Source of the DNA: Enterocola sp045611845
Lineage (GTDB): Bacteria; Bacteroidota; Bacteroidia; Bacteroidales; Paludibacteraceae
DNA length: 16,360 bases
Direction: 5' to 3'
Assembly (NCBI GenBank): GCA_045611845.1
Contig: JAZKXZ010000031.1
Coordinates: 1-16,360 of the forward strand
The position numbers and the translations under genes are program-made. Below, piece by piece: positions 14,839 to 16,360 of this stretch. The notes beneath the pieces were generated by a model. It was not told the DNA's origin and searched no databases. It saw only the letters and a list, made by a program, of their open reading frames with translations. Within the stretch, counting starts at the first letter, position 1. Each line of letters opens with the position of its first letter.

Positions 14839-16215
14839 ATGATAAATACTGAATTCTCAAAAATCAAAGAAATTCACTCCCTACAACAGCAATTCTTTGC
14901 TACACGCGCCACTTACGACATTAAATTTCGTAAAGCGATGCTGAAAAAACTTTACTCAGCACTTCTTAAATGGGAAAAACCACTTTGCGATGCACTTTAC
15001 AAAGACCTTCATAAAAGTTATGAAGAGGCGTATCTTACCGAGATAAGCATTGTGCTTGGCGAAATTAAAAATCACATTCGTCATGTACGCTCTTGGAGCA
15101 AAAAAAGATATGTGAAAACCCCACTTAAACTTTTCCCTTCAAGCACATATTTAGTACAAGAACCACTAGGCAATAGCTTAATCATTGCACCTTGGAACTA
15201 CCCTGTTCAGCTTCTGCTAAACCCACTAGTTGGTGCTATTTCATCTGGTTGTACAGCAATACTAAAACCTTCACCATATGTGGAAACTGTTTCTACTGTG
15301 ATGGAGCAAATGATTAAAGAAACATTCGACGAATCATACATTGCAGTGGTACAAGGTAACAGAGAAGTGAATGGTCAATTACTTGAACTTAAGTTTGACA
15401 CAATCTTCTTCACAGGTAGTCCTTCACTTGGTAAAACTGTGATGACAGCAGCTGCAAAACACCTTACTCCTGTAATTCTTGAGCTTGGTGGAAAGAGCCC
15501 TTGCATAATAGACGACACTGCAAATATAGAAATGGCAGCACGCCGTATCTCATGGGGAAAGACTTTAAACTCTGGTCAAACTTGCATTGCACCAGACTAT
15601 GTTTTAATACATAAAAGTAAAACAGAGGAGTTTGTAAAACGCTTTGAAGCAAACTTAAAGAAGATGCACGGCGAAAACGTGAAATCAAGCGCCCACTTTG
15701 TGCGAATGGTAAATTCTAAAGAATTTAACCGAGTGTCTTCGTATTTAAAAGACGGCGAAATTTTACTTGGTGGAAACACCGATGAAAAAGAACGTTACAT
15801 AGAGCCTACTCTACTTAAAGTTACAGACCTAGACTCTCCTGTAATGAGCAACGAAATCTTTGGTCCTATCCTTCCTGTTATAGAATTTGAAGATTATAAT
15901 GAGGCTCTTGCTCTTGTAAACTCTCGCCCAAAACCACTTGCGTTTTACTACTTCGGAAACAACAAGAGAGCATGGAATGCAATTAAAATGTGCAGCTCTG
16001 GTGGAGCATGCCTTAACGATACCATTATGCACATTGCCAACGAGAACTCACCTTTTGGTGGCGTAGGAAATTCTGGTCTTGGTTGCTACCACGGCAAAGA
16101 CAGCTTCGCAGCGTTCTCTCACAAACGCACCGTTATCTACACCCCAACATGGCTCGACGTCCCATTCCGCTACATGCCATACTCGTTATTCAAATACATT
16201 AAATGGTTATTATAA
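14839..16215 (+). CDS. Aldehyde dehydrogenase family protein (class 3-like)
   Basis: This NAD(P)-dependent aldehyde oxidiser of 458 residues belongs to the short class-3/fatty-aldehyde group. The cofactor and catalytic motifs are APWNYP, FTGSPSLGK, E215-LGGKSP (general base) and the nucleophile C249 in NSGQTC. EIFGPILPV and SPFGGVGNSG follow in the usual places. The C-terminus ends with aromatic and hydrophobic residues (FRYMPYSLFKYIKWLL), as in class-3 members that associate with membranes. Substrate is unknown; long-chain or aromatic aldehydes are typical for the group. The gene begins 13 bases after the trxB terminator and no separate promoter box is visible, which is odd. A palindrome follows the gene. 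Confidence 0.95.
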   Translation: MINTEFSKIKEIHSLQQQFFATRATYDIKFRKAMLKKLYSALLKWEKPLCDALYKDLHKSYEEAYLTEISIVLGEIKNHIRHVRSWSKKRYVKTPLKLFPSSTYLVQEPLGNSLIIAPWNYPVQLLLNPLVGAISSGCTAILKPSPYVETVSTVMEQMIKETFDESYIAVVQGNREVNGQLLELKFDTIFFTGSPSLGKTVMTAAAKHLTPVILELGGKSPCIIDDTANIEMAARRISWGKTLNSGQTCIAPDYVLIHKSKTEEFVKRFEANLKKMHGENVKSSAHFVRMVNSKEFNRVSSYLKDGEILLGGNTDEKERYIEPTLLKVTDLDSPVMSNEIFGPILPVIEFEDYNEALALVNSRPKPLAFYYFGNNKRAWNAIKMCSSGGACLNDTIMHIANENSPFGGVGNSGLGCYHGKDSFAAFSHKRTVIYTPTWLDVPFRYMPYSLFKYIKWLL

Positions 16216-16282
16216 AAGAGGTAATGTTGCCAAAAATGGTTGGTAAAACCTTTGTAATTACCTAACATTCAACAATATACAG

Positions 16283-16314
16283 TAACTTTGATGAAACATG
16301 TTTCATCAAAGTTA
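16283..16314. terminator. 32-bp perfect palindrome with following T-tract
   Basis: TAACTTTGATGAAACA (16283-16298) is exactly mirrored by 16299-16314, and six Ts follow (16315-16320). As RNA it makes a strong hairpin plus U-tract, the form of an intrinsic terminator for the aldehyde dehydrogenase. Each arm also contains TAACTTTG, a match to the -7 box TAnnTTTG, and the next ORF's ATG is 7 bases beyond the palindrome. It could therefore be a promoter/operator or a structured end of a mobile element instead. Confidence 0.65.
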
Positions 16315-16321
16315 TTTTTTT

Positions 16322-16360
16322 ATGGCAAAAACTCGTAGAGAAAGATGTCCAAATTGTGGA
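16322..16360 (+). CDS. 5' end of a zinc-ribbon protein, cut by the window edge
   Basis: Thirteen codons are visible, starting at ATG 16322 and reading MAKTRRERCPNCG. The CPNCG knuckle after a basic N-terminus is typical of zinc ribbons, including the N-terminal domains of IS1/IS1595-like and other transposases, but also of many small regulators. The ATG comes right after the T-tract of the palindrome with no Shine-Dalgarno sequence. Too little is present to name a family. Confidence 0.5.
   Translation, partial: MAKTRRERCPNCG

Overview
The window looks like a chromosome segment of a low-GC Bacteroidetes, probably Bacteroidales. The evidence is gene content (MnmD, PyrB with a separate PyrI, DUF1015, S41 protease behind a dCMP deaminase, LolA-like protein), the near absence of Shine-Dalgarno sequences with A-rich leaders instead, and several intergenic matches to the Bacteroidetes -7 box TAnnTTTG. 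No rRNA, tRNA or CRISPR array was seen, and no stretch over 300 bases lacks a gene.

Layout. Positions 1-70 may hold the tail of an upstream gene. 83-3699 is a tight plus-strand group: Na+/Ca2+-type antiporter, dCMP deaminase, periplasmic S41 protease, HD-domain phosphohydrolase. 3742-7257 is an AT-richer restriction-modification island: a HaeIII-family endonuclease, a HaeIII-like GGCC cytosine-5 methyltransferase, and a second related cytosine-5 methyltransferase with an unassigned C-terminal extension of about 160 residues. argS follows on the minus strand (7282-9066), divergent from mnmD (9160-9840). A DUF1015 gene (9876-11117) comes next. A tight operon pyrB-pyrI-flavin reductase-LolA-like-trxB (11209-14764) ends at a clear Rho-independent terminator. 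An aldehyde dehydrogenase (14839-16215) is followed by a 32-bp perfect palindrome and the first 13 codons of a zinc-ribbon protein cut by the window edge.

How they work together. The pyrBI pair makes carbamoyl-aspartate for pyrimidines, and dCMP deaminase feeds dUMP/dTMP supply. TrxB reduces thioredoxin, which ribonucleotide reductase and thiol repair depend on. The island is a self-contained Type II defence module. By my reading GGCC occurs only three times in 16.4 kb and never inside the island, which fits a host lineage long exposed to a GGCC-cutting enzyme.

Most notable items: the second methyltransferase with its extra domain, a family of heptamer repeats ([TG]AGGA[AG]T) that flank the DUF1015 gene and form the C-terminus of MnmD and the pyrB leader, GGCC scarcity, and the right-edge palindrome with its zinc-ribbon start. 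I found no system that I can firmly call new.
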